In this document: positions 63,437 to 64,000 of the stretch, in pieces
Numbering within the stretch: the stretch's first letter is position 1
Layout of the letters: each line of letters begins with the position of its first letter
From: Panax quinquefolius
Taxonomy: Eukaryota; Streptophyta; Magnoliopsida; Apiales; Araliaceae
Assembly (NCBI GenBank): GCA_020205615.1
Contig: CM035165.1
Coordinates: 91,512,005-91,576,004, forward strand
Direction of reading: 5' to 3'
DNA length: 64,000 nt
Position numbers and translations under genes: made by a program
The notes under the pieces: model-generated
Told to the model about the DNA's origin: nothing
What the model saw: only the letters and a program-made list of their open reading frames with translations
The model's database searches: none

Positions 63437-64000
63437 TGTAAGACCCCGATTTTTTATGAAATAAAAGTAATCAATTTTTCTTATAATTACTATTCAGTAA
63501 ATGATTAAATTGACAAAAAGTTAAAGTTAAGGGTGATATATGATTTTTTTTAAAAAAATAAGCAAGTGGTTATAAAATATTCATTGTTGTCAAGGAATAT
63601 TCGTTTGGTCGTGGAATATCCTTTCTGTCGGGGAATATTCGTACGACGGCGCAACCATTTGTGGGCCCCATAATAGAATAACTGTCGGATGAAGAAAACG
63701 ACAAAAGGAGTTTTATAAATAGCGGCAGTAGTTATTACAAATTAACATTGTTGGAATAATTGGTAAAGTAAAGTAAAAGTATGTCTGGCGTTGCACAAAG
63801 AAGTAGCACCGGTATTACCTTCGTATTTTTGAACTATTGATTCTTACGTAAGAAGGCACTACTCAGTAATTGTTACAGTAATTACTGTTCATTATTTTAT
63901 TGATTCAATAATTGTTGCGTTGATATTTTATATTACTGTTGTTCCAATAATTGTCACTACACAGTATTTTCCATTATCGAAGCAATAATTAATATTATCT
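63437..64000 (+). repeat. Another LTR, running off the window
   Basis: Starts tgtaagaccccgattttttatgaaataaaag inside the LTR of element 1, after 'gactataaa'. It resembles 49717 onward and 52740 onward (ggtcgtggaatat, ttcgtacgacggcgca). Whether it is a solo LTR or a full element cannot be told here. Confidence 0.85.

Overview
This is plant (eudicot-type) nuclear DNA. It is AT-rich, has GT-AG introns, and carries relics of plant housekeeping genes: squalene epoxidase, S-adenosylmethionine synthetase, cellulose synthase-like D and splicing factor 3B subunit 2. It also holds several layers of Ty3/gypsy retrotransposons. I found no host gene that is intact as written, and no rRNA, tRNA or CRISPR. 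The species cannot be named from this window.

Left part (1-25.1 kb): a mosaic of duplicated blocks. A shared repeat module appears as block I (about 0.6-9.3 kb), block III (13.06-14.29 kb) and block II (17.87-22.4 kb), with a further partial copy at 22.8-23.06 kb. Block I carries an eight-exon squalene epoxidase (SQE) relic, 6503-9086, minus strand. It is complete in structure but broken by a 1-base and a 2-base deletion. Block II carries exons 1-6 of a second SQE, 20251-22194, with its own frameshift. Block III keeps only the last 21 codons of a third SQE. Fragments of cellulose synthase-like D (CslD) lie head to head as inverted repeats at 1.2-1.8 kb and 23.06-25.0 kb, the second pair enclosing an SAM synthetase fragment. 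A second, internally deleted SAM synthetase relic sits at 18.8-19.2 kb. Between blocks III and II lies a splicing-factor SF3B2 relic (15.26-16.93 kb), with a 660-base terminal-inverted-repeat element in one of its introns.

Middle part (25.1-37.9 kb): an element with divergent terminal inverted repeats and an 8-base flanking duplication (25140-37930). It carries an open frame that looks like the N-terminus of an organelle-targeted protein. A 10.8 kb Tat-type Ty3/gypsy retrotransposon (25612-36423, minus strand, 5-base duplication CCCCA) splits this frame. The Tat element carries degraded gag-pol and, on the opposite strand near its 3' LTR, an accessory reading frame resembling the plant 'putative gypsy type transposon' family.

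Right part (38-64 kb): a nest of chromodomain-bearing Ty3/gypsy elements (chromovirus, Tekay/Del-like; tRNA-iMet primer site). Element 1 (+ strand, 37982 to past 63436) is split by element 3 (minus, 43193-61661). Element 3 is split by element 2 (+, 44708-54849), and the 3' LTR of element 2 is split by a solo LTR (49717-52488) with target duplication CGTTT. A fifth LTR starts at 63437 and runs off the window.

The window records repeated local duplication, palindrome formation and transposon nesting around a decaying squalene epoxidase locus. All three frame-breaking SQE indels fall in short homopolymer or dinucleotide runs, so base accuracy matters for the pseudogene calls.
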